Origin: JAIOZK01 sp964468645
GTDB taxonomy: Bacteria > Bacteroidota > Bacteroidia > Bacteroidales > JAIOZK01
Direction: 5' to 3'
DNA: 64,000 nt
NCBI GenBank assembly: GCA_964468645.1
Contig: CAYXUU010000005.1
Location: forward strand, 62,001-126,000
In this document: one piece after another, positions 9,001 through 16,756 of the stretch
How the letters are laid out: each line of letters begins with the position of its first letter
How positions within the stretch are numbered: the stretch's first letter is position 1
The notes under the pieces: generated by a model
Database searches by the model: none
What the model was told of the DNA's origin: nothing
Seen by the model: the letters and a program-made list of their open reading frames with translations, nothing else
Program-made: the position numbers and the translations under genes

Positions 9001-10579
9001 ATGGACCGTCATCTGACCATTTATCATAGGCAAGACCGTAGAGGCTGCCATGAGGTCCGCAGGCAAATTGTCCTACATACCCACCATCAAGGTCAAATTC
9101 AATAATATCAGTTGACCAGTTGTTGGCATACAGGGTATTATCATCCTGGTTAAAACCAATAGCCCTTACCGGACCTGGAGCAGTGAAGGTATTTATCAGC
9201 GCTTCATTGGCAAAGTCCATTTCCCAGCAGGTGTTAGTGGCCTGACCACCATACATATATCCTGTACTTGGATCATAGGCAAGGTCTCTCAAATTGGTTG
9301 TTCCGGGAATATTGATCATGCCAATATATGTACCATCAAGCTCATATTTGTGTACACCAGCGCCTGACCACCAGGTACCGTAAATAAATTCACCATCTGA
9401 TTCAGCGCCTGCATTAATATCCGTAACCGGGAAGTCAAACTGATAATCCCAGGCATCACGTGATGCAGGAGGGCCTTCAATATTTTGTATTGTTGGGCTG
9501 TAATCTGCTGAAGGATCTGGCCTCAGCGTGCGCAGTTCCTCGCTGACAACTTTGTGGAATCCGCCTGCTGCATCATCATCTGTATAGACTATTTCTGTGA
9601 ACCAATCGAGCTGGCCACACCCGGTATTCAGAATCCCCAGTGCAGTTTCATAATACTCGTTTGGATTAACAGTAACGTCATATAACAACGGATTGACGTT
9701 TACATCAGGATCTGTCAGCGTCCAGTCTTTTACAACTGTTCCGCCTTCAGGAATGGTAACCCATGCCTGTTCAGGGTAGAAACCCTCCTTATATACTTCA
9801 AATAACCTGTCGCCAGAGTACATGGTAATCTGATACCAGCCTGAATGATCGGTGATGTCAAAATACTGCGGGAAGTCAACGGCATAAACATAGGCGTTGT
9901 ATATTGGAAGCCCATCGCAGTTAACAACATAACCTTCTATAGTTCCCGGATCGGGAAGAGTTTCATAATAGAAACGTATATTACTCCTGTAATAAGTAAC
10001 ACTGGGACTTGTTAGCGGAGGTGCAGCATCACTATACCTGTATTTAACCAGATAGTAAATATACCGGTAATTTTTATATTCACGGTAATAATTGGAATAA
10101 GAGCAATAATTCGGCATCTGACCCCATGAGATATCGACAACAAGGTTTTCATTATGCAGGTACACATAGTCTTCAATATCAATATAGTTCCAACCCGTGG
10201 TTGTTGCCGGAACATAGTTGGGGTGTGTGAACACGGTTTCCAAGTTGTTCAAAGTTTCCCACTGACCGTTAGAAACGAAATTACCCTGTGAAGTCGTTCC
10301 CAGATCAATCTGGAAATTGGGTAACTCTTCATAGTCAGAAGCGGGAGTTACTCTCTGATAGTTGTAGCTCAGTGCAGTAATGATGATAGGATCACTACCC
10401 AGTTCATCCATCATGTACATCTGCTGCGACCTGTTGGTCTTATAGTAGTTGTACCATGGGAAGTAATAGTAGGAGGTATATGTATACCCCGTACCATACT
10501 GGATGTAATTCTGTGCATCAACTGCGAAATACGATAATGTCAACATTATCGCGATGAAAAATTTAGTAAGTTTTTTCAT
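3065..10579 (-). CDS. Giant T9SS-secreted multidomain adhesin-like protein
   Basis: About 2,504 residues starting at MKKLTKFF (an in-frame ATG two codons upstream, at 10585, is possible). It has a signal peptide ending near AVDAQ. Visible modules in order: a beta-rich N-terminal region; a carboxypeptidase-regulatory-like fold (GTIEGYVVNCDGLPIYNAYV, ~210-290); propeller-like strands (~390-600) ending in a Gly6 run; a fibronectin-III-like module (~680-770); a second regulatory-like fold (MFEGQVKDCNTGLPLKGAMV); a cleaved-adhesin/MAM-like domain (EDFEAGVMPEGWTTWSSG ... ASGWAVDDVFV); another propeller-like stretch; a second adhesin-like domain; and a C-terminal sorting tail (YPNPASDVINI ... GVYFIKI ... 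VTKIR). It is expected to be exported by Sec, then T9SS, and anchored or released at the cell surface. No protease motif was recognised; adhesion or substrate binding is inferred. Confidence 0.93.
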   Translation of the reverse strand: MKKLTKFFIAIMLTLSYFAVDAQNYIQYGTGYTYTSYYYFPWYNYYKTNRSQQMYMMDELGSDPIIITALSYNYQRVTPASDYEELPNFQIDLGTTSQGNFVSNGQWETLNNLETVFTHPNYVPATTTGWNYIDIEDYVYLHNENLVVDISWGQMPNYCSYSNYYREYKNYRYIYYLVKYRYSDAAPPLTSPSVTYYRSNIRFYYETLPDPGTIEGYVVNCDGLPIYNAYVYAVDFPQYFDITDHSGWYQITMYSGDRLFEVYKEGFYPEQAWVTIPEGGTVVKDWTLTDPDVNVNPLLYDVTVNPNEYYETALGILNTGCGQLDWFTEIVYTDDDAAGGFHKVVSEELRTLRPDPSADYSPTIQNIEGPPASRDAWDYQFDFPVTDINAGAESDGEFIYGTWWSGAGVHKYELDGTYIGMINIPGTTNLRDLAYDPSTGYMYGGQATNTCWEMDFANEALINTFTAPGPVRAIGFNQDDNTLYANNWSTDIIEFDLDGGYVGQFACGPHGSLYGLAYDKWSDDGPYLWSYSQSGDVVCQYDLATGTETGFTFAPIGTGIAGGLYTQSGVFETGIVTIGGCAQNDLMWGYELAPGGGGGGPTGWLTMDYYLGTAAPMGGTDNPGVNFDATGLPSGTVVTANIILSTFPNVGTITIPATMRVAGEPLGMIEEIWAEITSMVQGTVLIEWTPAVSDDITFLHYVLKRDNQPVGTTTATSYTDQLPDFGTYCYEVQAVYQEGNSAPAGPACVDWFIPTIFVDPTVVAATVWEDEMITIPDAIAITNIGQQGSVLQFTFDSPTGFIYSVFPAQGSLPSGSSQFAGYIYSAEGYSAGVYNLNHDVNSNDPITPSVTIQHTMTVIAPGMFEGQVKDCNTGLPLKGAMVSAGPHAVMTDNNGEYVLRTDPGTWDVMFTKPGYKAVAIYNQNIVQGQTIAIDTCLYEFPYPPQFVTATVNDDDDECLVEWGLPAGPYTIVYDDGTAENMFVWQEARGENAVKFTPAGYPCMVSGGQFFLGYNFPLGGNIIGTDFGVVVYDDDGPGGMPGTQLDSIGVVVTNTGWFQFTGLNAYIMDGDFYLSMVQGGYPPNTAGIGIDEEIPTAYRSYTKPGGMDWMVSPYQDFMMRAIVDGPQGTLDDDAALFVVPTKLVPDLANASITLHTPIPYTGGKEGVAEYKPMNELEAERSVVKYRVIRSANFDPDDPNDHGNMTTLTSNNTDNDYLDMAFGGLAMGWYKYGVSANFTNGDWSDTAWSNIVGHLMDYPVTFYVSTTDGESPEGAFLQFIGEVWPYEAYTATVPADGIVTFESVWRGEYIIDCFLSGYARYLLNNVYHIQEQEIYIVLEETTYPPRNLWVDPLTSIAYWDMPLYPPTMIAEDFEAGVMPEGWTTWSSGNTEWFITQDGSSAYFNIPAHTWYACTNDDGAGSANNGCCDYLATPVIDMREYTDYIMRFESFYNGAYSQSAYVEFSTNGEDFFPLMQLSANSAWTEVIVDLASICGPTGSAYTWLAFHADDNGTWASGWAVDDVFVASATADGGGADSLNGYQVFLDGAYVASTPATQYQYVYLIYGQVYTAGVAAEFSSGLSAMITYTFMSEYLIPPRNLAGEPFDNSAYLTWDPPIYPTYSAPPVAPNMISFENQTHSLLPATEIAEPANVEPLFVNTHGSNSRDEGPIGWMNDVLNNQWMTIDVTTYGTTTIGPTTFQCFAGDYPRDFENIMYASNYGAGEALIEIDVATGTATTIGSLPCPLSGSGGIWTGFACDKANGTMYAMCTDIAQSMLCTIETGTGAVTQIGTTTTAPGVIECAFNAETGIMYGWCIVNDACYTIDLATGEATLLGPLGVNLNYAQGGSWNPWDDEVYLTAYAASGEFRILDQATGATTLLTALTSEMACFGFPGLVGGGTGGEIPSNLIGYNIYRWGDSIARVVHHEEPPPLEYYDFDLWPAVYEYTITAIYDLTPYGFTGEGESMHEGPVYVTVSFGYPLPFFEPWDLGTFEANVWEHGDCGNWVINAQVGDPAPSAEFKWDEPLTYYRCPLISYPLLGSEIIDGDIFVDFDLKLDDRYETGNERLTLSLWIDGQFYNVDDWNNEGSFDWTTHSVEITTIAKGHDFRLAFIAEGDSSINIQAWYVDNIHVYRVCAAALNVESENFDDEYVEITWVAPGTVVGEWLSYNDGSFENGFASTNGGYGLGQLFVMDDFPSVTYPFTITEVRYFNDDYQSYEQQEEIYVLTGDGAEILAGPYFIEDGPAADWVNVPIDPVVISEGNFMVATINTLAGGPFIGVDDSYYNGTLYFGTVGDWTELGELGAYYYVGSHEAYVETEVGGTVVINSNNAAPKPGSITSTEIVESYSGGIPSATNSSRDLLGFNVYRSINYGDWEMINEELVLESPYLDYDMSNGGGMYCYYVVAVYDQCESDSSNNTCVEVTVGVPEYGEDGIAIYPNPASDVINIVSSFDISKISVMNYVGQLVDELKTVEDNIIELNVSSYEEGVYFIKIETTKGIVTKKVTKIR

Positions 10580-10867
10580 GTGCATTTGATTTGGTTAATA
10601 ATAGAATTATTTTATGTGAATTGAATAATATCGAGGATCTGTATATTAGAAAACATACAGTGTCAAATATTTTAATTCTGGAAATACTTTGTACAACTCC
10701 ATGAAAACTGAAGTGGCGAATCAGGAATACATTTCTTGATATTAACACAATACCTGGTTTTGCAAGTTGTTTGTTAATGTTTACACCTTCTGTAAATCAT
10801 CCAACATTGCTCAAAGTTTCATAAAACAGATATTGGTGCAAACCAATAGTTGCTTTACAAAAGTTTT

Positions 10868-10961
10868 ACCCAAGTATTACCAATACATTACCCAAGGCAT
10901 ACATGTTCAAAACCAAGATACACTAATTTTGTACCCAAGAAATGTTTGTCAAAACCCCAAG
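10868..10961. promoter_or_regulatory. Array of five direct repeats with two-helical-turn spacing
   Basis: The core ACCCAAG (one copy ACCAAG) occurs five times; its CAAG falls at 10871, 10893, 10914, 10936 and 10958, i.e. spacings of 22, 21, 22 and 22 bp. Upstream of each core the DNA is A/T-rich, with CAAAAC in units 3 and 5. Short direct repeats spaced about two helical turns apart match the geometry of LytTR-type regulator sites. The array lies ~290-380 bp upstream of the giant gene start, the only gene it could regulate as a promoter element. The rest of the 10580-11258 gap is AT-rich, with a T-tract near 11083 and no gene. Confidence 0.65.
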
Positions 10962-11258
10962 AATTACTAAATAAGAGAGAGAAATAAGTAATAGTAGCAA
11001 ATAATAGTTAAATTAAGGAATACTAATCGCGAACATTAACAAGACAAAAATAGAAAAAAAAAGGTTGCATCGATAAATAATTTTTTTTTTTGTAACATGA
11101 ACCTCATATAAGAGTATTAAAGATTGGTAATTAACACCTAATAATATTTAACACTATAATACCTTTTTCAAATATTTGTTAATCGTTGTTTGTTGGGAAT
11201 GGAAAACAGGGGTATGAATATGCCATAAAGCGATTGAGGCGATATTCATTATCTTATT

Positions 11259-14201
11259 CTATTCTCCTCTGGGATCTTTGCTGATCGGCAGCTTCGCCAT
11301 TTTCCCCACCTCCATGGTGGCATAACCAAACTCCTCAACCACTTTGCCTTTCAAAAGATAAACACCGTGTCCCTTGAAAGGATACTGTTGAAGGGAATTG
11401 GCAAAATGGGTAGTGTCAAAGAATTCCCCCTTGTGGTCAATGAATGTGCCGAAGCACATCCAGTCTTTTTTTACTGTTAATACCCGTTTGATAGTCACAA
11501 GCTGTCCTACCATACGTACTTCTCTGCCAATGTGATCATTCAGTGTCCATGCACCGGCTTCGCCACGGAAAGAAGTTTCAAGCAGGTCGAAATGGGTCAT
11601 GGTAACCGGGAACCCGATATATTCCATCTCATCATAGGCATCTTCAATTTTATTGTACTCGAGCTGTGGAAGGCTGAATTGTTTCGTTGGTGTATAGAAC
11701 AGCGCGTGATTCCGCGGTTTCCTGACCTCTTTGTTCAGCATCATATGAGCCTCCCACAGCAATTCCGCTTTTGATTTACCGGTGAACCGCATCGCTCCGG
11801 TCCTGATCAGGATGATCAATTGCTCGATACCACAGGGGACCCGTTTTACAAAATCCTCAAGGTTAAGATATTTTCCATTCCGGAGCCTTTCATCAACAAC
11901 ATGATAAGCTACTTTATACTCCAGATTGGCGATATGTACAAATCCAACGAAAATATCATTTCCGTTGATCAGGGTTTTATACTCACCGGTATTAACACAG
12001 GGTAGGTTAATGACCGCGCCCTGTCGGTTTGCTTCATTAAAGTAAACCCAGCCATGATAGAAACCGCCAAAGTTGTTGATGACGGCGGTCATGAATTCAA
12101 GCGGGTAATGTGCCTTGAGGTAAAGGCTCTGAAAACTTTCGACGGCATAGGATGCTGAATGGGCCTTAGAAAAAGAGTAGCCTGCAAAAGATTCGATCTG
12201 TCTCCATACCTCTTTTGTCAGTTCATCGGGGTAACCGCGCTTTTTGCAATTCTCAAAAAACTTATCGACGATACGCTGGAACTCTTTTTTTCTTCTGAAT
12301 TTTCCGCTCATGGCTCTTCGCAACACATCGGCATCGGCCAGGTCAAGTCCGGCAAAATGATGGCATATCTTGATCACATCCTCCTGGTAAACCATAACCC
12401 CATAGGTTTCCTGAAGCTGTTGTTTCATGATGGGATGGAGGTATTCAAATTTACCGGGATTGTGAAAGCGGTAAATGTATTCACGCATCATCCCTGACTT
12501 GGCCACACCCGGCCGGATGATGGAACTGGCTGCCACAAGCGTCAGGTAATTGTCGCACATCAGTTTTCTCAACAGGCCACGCATGGCAGGACTTTCAATA
12601 TAGAAACATCCGTTGGTCTCGGCATTCTTCAATTGCTTCTTAACCTGCCTGTCGGTTTTGAATTTCTTAACATTGTGGATGTCGATAATTACTTCTTTGT
12701 TTTTCCTGATGATCTCCACACTTTCGTTGATATGCCCGATCCCCCGTTGACTCAGGATGTCGAGCTTTTCAAAACGGATATCTTCAGCAACATACATATC
12801 CCACTGTGTAGTCTGGAATCCTTTAGGAGGCATATCCAGGGCGGTATAATAAGTGATGGGTTTTTCAGAGATCAGGATACCTCCGGCATGGATGCTCCGG
12901 ATGTTGGGGAAATCAACCATCATCTGTGCGATGGTGTGGATGGTCCTGGTAATATCGTCATCATTCCTGTGTTTGTCAGGATGATTGACCAGTTCATCAA
13001 TTTCACTTTTTGGCAGGCCATAAACCTTGCCCAGTTCCCTGAAGATAGATTTTCCCTTGAAGGTGGTGATGGTGCCAAGCAATGCCGTATGGTCTTTACC
13101 GTATCTTTTAAAGATGTAATCCTGTACTTCATCACGGTCTTTCCAGGAGTAGTCGATATCAAAGTCGGGCGGACTGCTGCGATGGGGGTTGATGAAACGT
13201 TCAAAATACAGGTCAAGTTCAATAGGATCCACATCGGTAATCTTGAGGCAATAGGCCACAATGCTGTTGGCCCCGCTGCCCCTGCCAACATGATAAAACC
13301 CACGTGAAATGGAATACCTTATAATATCCCAGGTGATGAGAAAATAAGCAGAGAACCTAAGCCTGTCTATCACTTCCAGTTCATGCTTCACCCTTCGGTT
13401 GGCTTCTTTGTTGTGTTTTCCGTAACGATACTCCAATCCGTCATTTGTTAGTTTCTCAAGCAGGATCTTATCGTCATAACGGCTTCCTGTAAAAGAGTTT
13501 TTATTTTTTATTGATTTGAAATTGAAGTCTATGCTGCATTCTGAAAGCAACTTTTCGGTGTTATTTATGATCCGTGGATAATTCCTGTAATTTTCAAGAA
13601 GCTGGTCATGTGTAAAAAAGCATTCATCCTTATGAGCCAGTTGTTCAGGTTTTAATTTGCTGATCAGGGTATTGTTATTGATAGCCCGGAGGTTTCTATG
13701 CAGGAAGTATTCATTTTTATTGCTGAAGCTTACCGGCTGCCAGACCACCAGTTTCGACTGGTCGTGCCTGAAATCCGAGGAAAGCAGCTTTCTGACCTGG
13801 GATGGTTTCACGCCAACATATTCATTTTCTTTCAATAAATTTTTGTCTTTTTTCTCAAATGGATAAACAACATATGCGTTGGGAAAATCATGTGGGCGAT
13901 CAGGTAATTCTTTTTTATTGATGTTATAAAAAGACAAAAATTTATTGAGCTCCATGAAACCGTTGTTGTTTTTCGCAATTCCGGTGTACAGCAGTTCATC
14001 ACCCCTGCGAAATTCGATGCCCCCGATCGGATTGATCTCTTTCTCCCTGCATGCTTTAACAAAATCGATCATGCCCGTTGAGTTATTGATATCGGTGAGT
14101 GCCAGCGTATCAATACCCTTCTTCCCTGCCTCATCCACCAGTTTGTTGATGGGCATGGTGCCGTAGCGGAGGCTGTAGTATGAGTGGGTGTTTAAATACA
14201 T
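11259..14201 (-). CDS. dnaE2: DNA polymerase III alpha subunit, DnaE2/ImuC-like
   Basis: A 980-residue C-family polymerase, shorter than replicative DnaE (~1,160-1,200 or more). The N-terminal PHP domain is present but degenerate: the usual LTDHGN is LTDINN (35-40). The palm contains GRGSGANSIVAY and PPDFDID, with catalytic Asp346 and Asp348, and a later LDILSQRGI motif supplying the third Asp. A helix-hairpin-helix/OB region follows (GREVRMVGQLVTIKRV), and the C-terminal tau-binding tail is missing or short. Such short DnaE proteins paired with a Y-family polymerase carry out damage-induced translesion synthesis. It is co-directional with dinB across a 153-bp gap that holds a solo inverted repeat, and a divergent S24 repressor sits nearby. 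Confidence 0.9.
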   Translation of the reverse strand: MYLNTHSYYSLRYGTMPINKLVDEAGKKGIDTLALTDINNSTGMIDFVKACREKEINPIGGIEFRRGDELLYTGIAKNNNGFMELNKFLSFYNINKKELPDRPHDFPNAYVVYPFEKKDKNLLKENEYVGVKPSQVRKLLSSDFRHDQSKLVVWQPVSFSNKNEYFLHRNLRAINNNTLISKLKPEQLAHKDECFFTHDQLLENYRNYPRIINNTEKLLSECSIDFNFKSIKNKNSFTGSRYDDKILLEKLTNDGLEYRYGKHNKEANRRVKHELEVIDRLRFSAYFLITWDIIRYSISRGFYHVGRGSGANSIVAYCLKITDVDPIELDLYFERFINPHRSSPPDFDIDYSWKDRDEVQDYIFKRYGKDHTALLGTITTFKGKSIFRELGKVYGLPKSEIDELVNHPDKHRNDDDITRTIHTIAQMMVDFPNIRSIHAGGILISEKPITYYTALDMPPKGFQTTQWDMYVAEDIRFEKLDILSQRGIGHINESVEIIRKNKEVIIDIHNVKKFKTDRQVKKQLKNAETNGCFYIESPAMRGLLRKLMCDNYLTLVAASSIIRPGVAKSGMMREYIYRFHNPGKFEYLHPIMKQQLQETYGVMVYQEDVIKICHHFAGLDLADADVLRRAMSGKFRRKKEFQRIVDKFFENCKKRGYPDELTKEVWRQIESFAGYSFSKAHSASYAVESFQSLYLKAHYPLEFMTAVINNFGGFYHGWVYFNEANRQGAVINLPCVNTGEYKTLINGNDIFVGFVHIANLEYKVAYHVVDERLRNGKYLNLEDFVKRVPCGIEQLIILIRTGAMRFTGKSKAELLWEAHMMLNKEVRKPRNHALFYTPTKQFSLPQLEYNKIEDAYDEMEYIGFPVTMTHFDLLETSFRGEAGAWTLNDHIGREVRMVGQLVTIKRVLTVKKDWMCFGTFIDHKGEFFDTTHFANSLQQYPFKGHGVYLLKGKVVEEFGYATMEVGKMAKLPISKDPRGE

Positions 14202-14213
14202 ATTTTCACAAGC

Positions 14214-14353
14214 ACCAAATCACAAATATCAAATCACAAATAAGCACCAATATTCAATGACCCAAATTCCAAACCCTTACTAGTAAGAGTTTTTGTCATT
14301 GATATTTCGAATTTGGAATTTATTTGGAATTTGGAATTTGTCATTTGGAATTT
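14214..14353. repeat. Solo inverted repeat, probable empty IVS-like element
   Basis: The left arm (AAGCACCAATATTCAATGAC, CCAAATTCCAAAC) and the right arm (GTCATTGATATTTC, AATTTGGAATTTATTTGG) are approximately complementary. A perfect palindrome CTTACTAGTAAG (14276-14287) sits at the centre. The arms use the same words as those flanking the four-helix-bundle gene at 16797-17165, but no gene lies between them. It occupies the dinB-dnaE2 spacer and would form a hairpin in their shared transcript. Confidence 0.65.
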
Positions 14354-14354
14354 T

Positions 14355-15542
14355 CTATGCCATTATTTTTTTGTCTTCCTTTACTCTTTTAATTCCTACT
14401 GCCCTTCGCAGGTATTTCTCTCCGTACCTTATCCTCACCCTGTCCATGGCCTGGTAAAGGCTGGTCATTTCGGGGGTGTCTTCAAACATATTCAGTTGCT
14501 GGTAACCCTGCACCAGGTGGCTGAACCTCACGCCAATCAGCCTGATAAGCATACGGCGCTGGTAGAGGCGTTCGAAAAGTTCCAGGGCTTCCCTGAGCAG
14601 GATATGGTCAAAGGCCGTATATGGAATATGCTTCTGCAGGGTGTGGGTGTCGAAGTTGGAATACCTGATCTTTACCGTGATGCAGCCTGTGAGCTTCACC
14701 TGCTTGCGCAGCTGGAACGACAGCTTTTCGACCATGGTGACCAGCTTTTGCCTGAGCATAACAACATCGATGGTGTCCTGCTCAAAAGTCCTCTCTGTGC
14801 TTATCGACTTTTGCTCGGTATAGTGTTCCACGGGTGTGTGGTCTATTCCGTTTGCCTTTTTCCAGATCACCGATCCGTTTTTTCCAAGAACCCGTTCAAC
14901 CATTTCGGGGGGTATTTCACGTAAAACCCTGATGGTTGTCACACCCATGGAGCGAAGCAACTGGAAGGTTTTTTCACCGATCATAGGGATCTTCCTGATC
15001 GAAAGCGGCGCCAGGAAAATCGGTATCTCCGGTTTCTGTACCTGCAGTTCCCCGTTGGGCTTGGCTTCGTTGGTGGCAATTTTCGATACGGTTTTATTCA
15101 CCGACAGGCCGAAAGAAATAGGCAAACCTGTATGGTCTATGATGGATTTGCGCAATTCCTTTGTCCATTTAAAATTTCCGAAGAAACGGTCCATGCCTGT
15201 GATGTCGATATAATGCTCGTCGATAGATGCCTTTTCATATAAGGGGGCCTTTTCTGCAATAACATCGGTAACCAGGCGTGAATATTTGCTGTAGGCTTCC
15301 ATATCACCACGGATGATGATGGCTTCGCTGCAAAGCATCCGTGCCAGTTTCATGGGCATGGCCGAGTGAACACCGAATGCCCTGGTCTCATAGCTGCAGC
15401 TGGCTACCACACCCCGGCCCGATAATCCGCCAATGATGACAGGCTTGCCCATCAGGCTGCTGTTCTTTAACCGCTCTACCGATACAAAAAATGTATCAAG
15501 GTCGAGGTGCACGATCGTTCTGTTATCTTCATCCCAAATCAT
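14355..15542 (-). CDS. dinB: Y-family DNA polymerase (Pol IV-like)
   Basis: A 395-residue DinB/UmuC-family translesion polymerase. Motif I is VHLDLDTFFVSVE with Asp14 and a Phe19 steric-gate position; the second catalytic motif is SIDEHY with Asp108-Glu109. A helix-hairpin-helix (IPMIGEKTFQLLRSMGV) and a little-finger domain follow. A beta-clamp binding motif QLNMF lies at 349-353, as in accessory polymerases that use the sliding clamp. The gene heads a minus-strand unit with dnaE2 and diverges from the HTH-S24 repressor, which is the usual arrangement of a Bacteroidetes mutagenesis cassette. Damage-induced expression is inferred from this context. Confidence 0.92.
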   Translation of the reverse strand: MIWDEDNRTIVHLDLDTFFVSVERLKNSSLMGKPVIIGGLSGRGVVASCSYETRAFGVHSAMPMKLARMLCSEAIIIRGDMEAYSKYSRLVTDVIAEKAPLYEKASIDEHYIDITGMDRFFGNFKWTKELRKSIIDHTGLPISFGLSVNKTVSKIATNEAKPNGELQVQKPEIPIFLAPLSIRKIPMIGEKTFQLLRSMGVTTIRVLREIPPEMVERVLGKNGSVIWKKANGIDHTPVEHYTEQKSISTERTFEQDTIDVVMLRQKLVTMVEKLSFQLRKQVKLTGCITVKIRYSNFDTHTLQKHIPYTAFDHILLREALELFERLYQRRMLIRLIGVRFSHLVQGYQQLNMFEDTPEMTSLYQAMDRVRIRYGEKYLRRAVGIKRVKEDKKIMA

Positions 15543-15560
15543 AAAAAAATAGTTAAAAAC

Positions 15561-15590
15561 TTGACAAATAATTTTTTTGTTGTATCTTTG
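15561..15590 (+). promoter_or_regulatory. Bacteroidetes-type promoter in the dinB/repressor divergent region
   Basis: A -33 TTG (15561-15563) and a -7 TATCTTTG (15583-15590) are separated by 19 bp, an exact fit to the TTG-N19-21-TAnnTTTG consensus. The spacer holds an imperfect palindrome ACAAATAATTTTTTTGT that could be an operator for the S24 repressor. It points toward the repressor gene ~350 bp downstream, with the four-helix-bundle remnant in between. Confidence 0.7.
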
Positions 15591-15648
15591 ATTAGAAAAT
15601 AGTCAGTAAAACGATCATAATATAAACAGAAAAGTTGTAAATTGCAAA

Positions 15649-15915
15649 TTAATTGTTACAAATATTGTTGAAGGATATGGTAGAAAACAGTACAAATTGG
15701 AATTTATCCGCTTTCTGGTTTTTGCACATTCATCATGCGATGAAACGATTTCTCATTTAAATATGATCAATGACTTGCATCATGCAGGTGAAGGATTAAA
15801 TGAAATGATCCATCATTATGAAAACCTGGGAAAGAAAATTTATCGTTTCATTGAATGTGTCGAAACCAAATGGAAGTAAAAACCTGCAACCTGCAACTTG
15901 TAACCTGCAACAATT
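15649..15915 (+). pseudogene. Truncated four-helix-bundle (S23/IVP) gene remnant
   Basis: The open frame up to the stop at 15877-15879 translates as NIVEGYGRKQYKLEFIRFLV, then FAHSSCDETISHL, matching the C-terminal half of S23-type four-helix-bundle proteins (consensus ANIVEGYGRRQYK...F). The N-terminal half is absent: an in-frame stop lies at 15607-15609 and there is no ATG start. It is followed at 15882-15913 by iterated CCTGCAAC words. These pair partly with TTGTTACAA upstream, like the inverted arms of intact elements. I call it a decayed copy of the element intact at 16757-17238, of a different subfamily. Confidence 0.7.
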
Positions 15916-15940
15916 TAATAGAATCAAAAACAGTATAATC

Positions 15941-16741
15941 ATGAGTTTCAGCAGCAACATCAAATTTCTCCGCAAGCGTATGGGCCGTACACAGGACGAG
16001 GTGGCCTTTGCCCTGGATATGAAACGCTCTACCTTAAGCGGATATGAAAATGAAGTGGCACAACCCAGTGTTTCCGTGCTCATCACATTTTCGAAGTATT
16101 TCAACATTGCCATCGATACGCTGGTAAAGGTTGATCTTACCATATTACCCGAAAGCCAATTGCGACAACTGGAAAGAGGTTATGACGTATATATTAAAGG
16201 CAGCAATCTTCGCTTGCTTACTTCAACTGTCGATAGTGAAAATGAGGAAAACATAGAGCTGGTATCCGAAAAGGCCAAAGCAGGGTATAAGAGCGGTTTT
16301 GCCGACCCGGAATATATCCAGATCCTGCCAACATTCCAGTTGCCTTTTCTGTCGAAACAAAAGAAATACCGCACCTTCCAGATCAGTGGTGACTCTATGC
16401 TCCCAATCCCCGATGGATCATTTGTTACCGGTGAATATGTCCTCGACTGGCACTCTATTCGCGACGGACAGGCTTATATTATTCTTACCCTGGAGGATGG
16501 TATTGTTTTCAAGGTCATTGAGAACCATATTAATGATGATGGTACCATGGAACTTCATTCATTAAATTCACTTTATGAACCTTTTGCAATTCCTGTTACC
16601 GAAATTAAGGAGGTATGGAAATTCGTACACTATATCAGCTCCGAAATGCCCGAACCCAACCAGGAAAAAGATGACCTGGTGAAGACGGTAAAGCAGTTGA
16701 AGAGAGAGGTTGAAGCGATTCAAACCAAGTTGAACATATAG
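15941..16741 (+). CDS. HTH-S24 autocleaving repressor, LexA-like
   Basis: 266 residues starting at the ATG at 15941 (longer frames run back into the remnant and repeat). The N-terminal XRE helix-turn-helix (IKFLRKRMGRTQDEVAFALD) is followed by a linker and an S24 peptidase domain. The scissile Ala114-Gly115 lies in KAKAGYKSG; the catalytic Ser152 is in GDSMLP and Lys191 in GIVFKVI. The spacings cleavage site to Ser (38) and Ser to Lys (39) are close to those in LexA (35 and 37). A short coiled coil ends the protein. Divergent from dinB-dnaE2, it probably represses that cassette and perhaps itself, and is cleaved upon RecA activation. Function is inferred from family and context. Confidence 0.9.
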   Translation: MSFSSNIKFLRKRMGRTQDEVAFALDMKRSTLSGYENEVAQPSVSVLITFSKYFNIAIDTLVKVDLTILPESQLRQLERGYDVYIKGSNLRLLTSTVDSENEENIELVSEKAKAGYKSGFADPEYIQILPTFQLPFLSKQKKYRTFQISGDSMLPIPDGSFVTGEYVLDWHSIRDGQAYIILTLEDGIVFKVIENHINDDGTMELHSLNSLYEPFAIPVTEIKEVWKFVHYISSEMPEPNQEKDDLVKTVKQLKREVEAIQTKLNI

Positions 16742-16756
16742 CACATCTAAATTATA

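Noticed and set aside
10868..10961. The phased repeats as a CRISPR array or plasmid-type iterons.
   Set aside because: The repeated core is only 6-7 bp, spacers are shorter than CRISPR spacers and no cas or rep gene is near.
10767..10970. A 67-codon plus-strand open frame over the repeat array.
   Set aside because: It has no family resemblance, its codons are dictated by the repeats, and it overlaps a clear regulatory structure.
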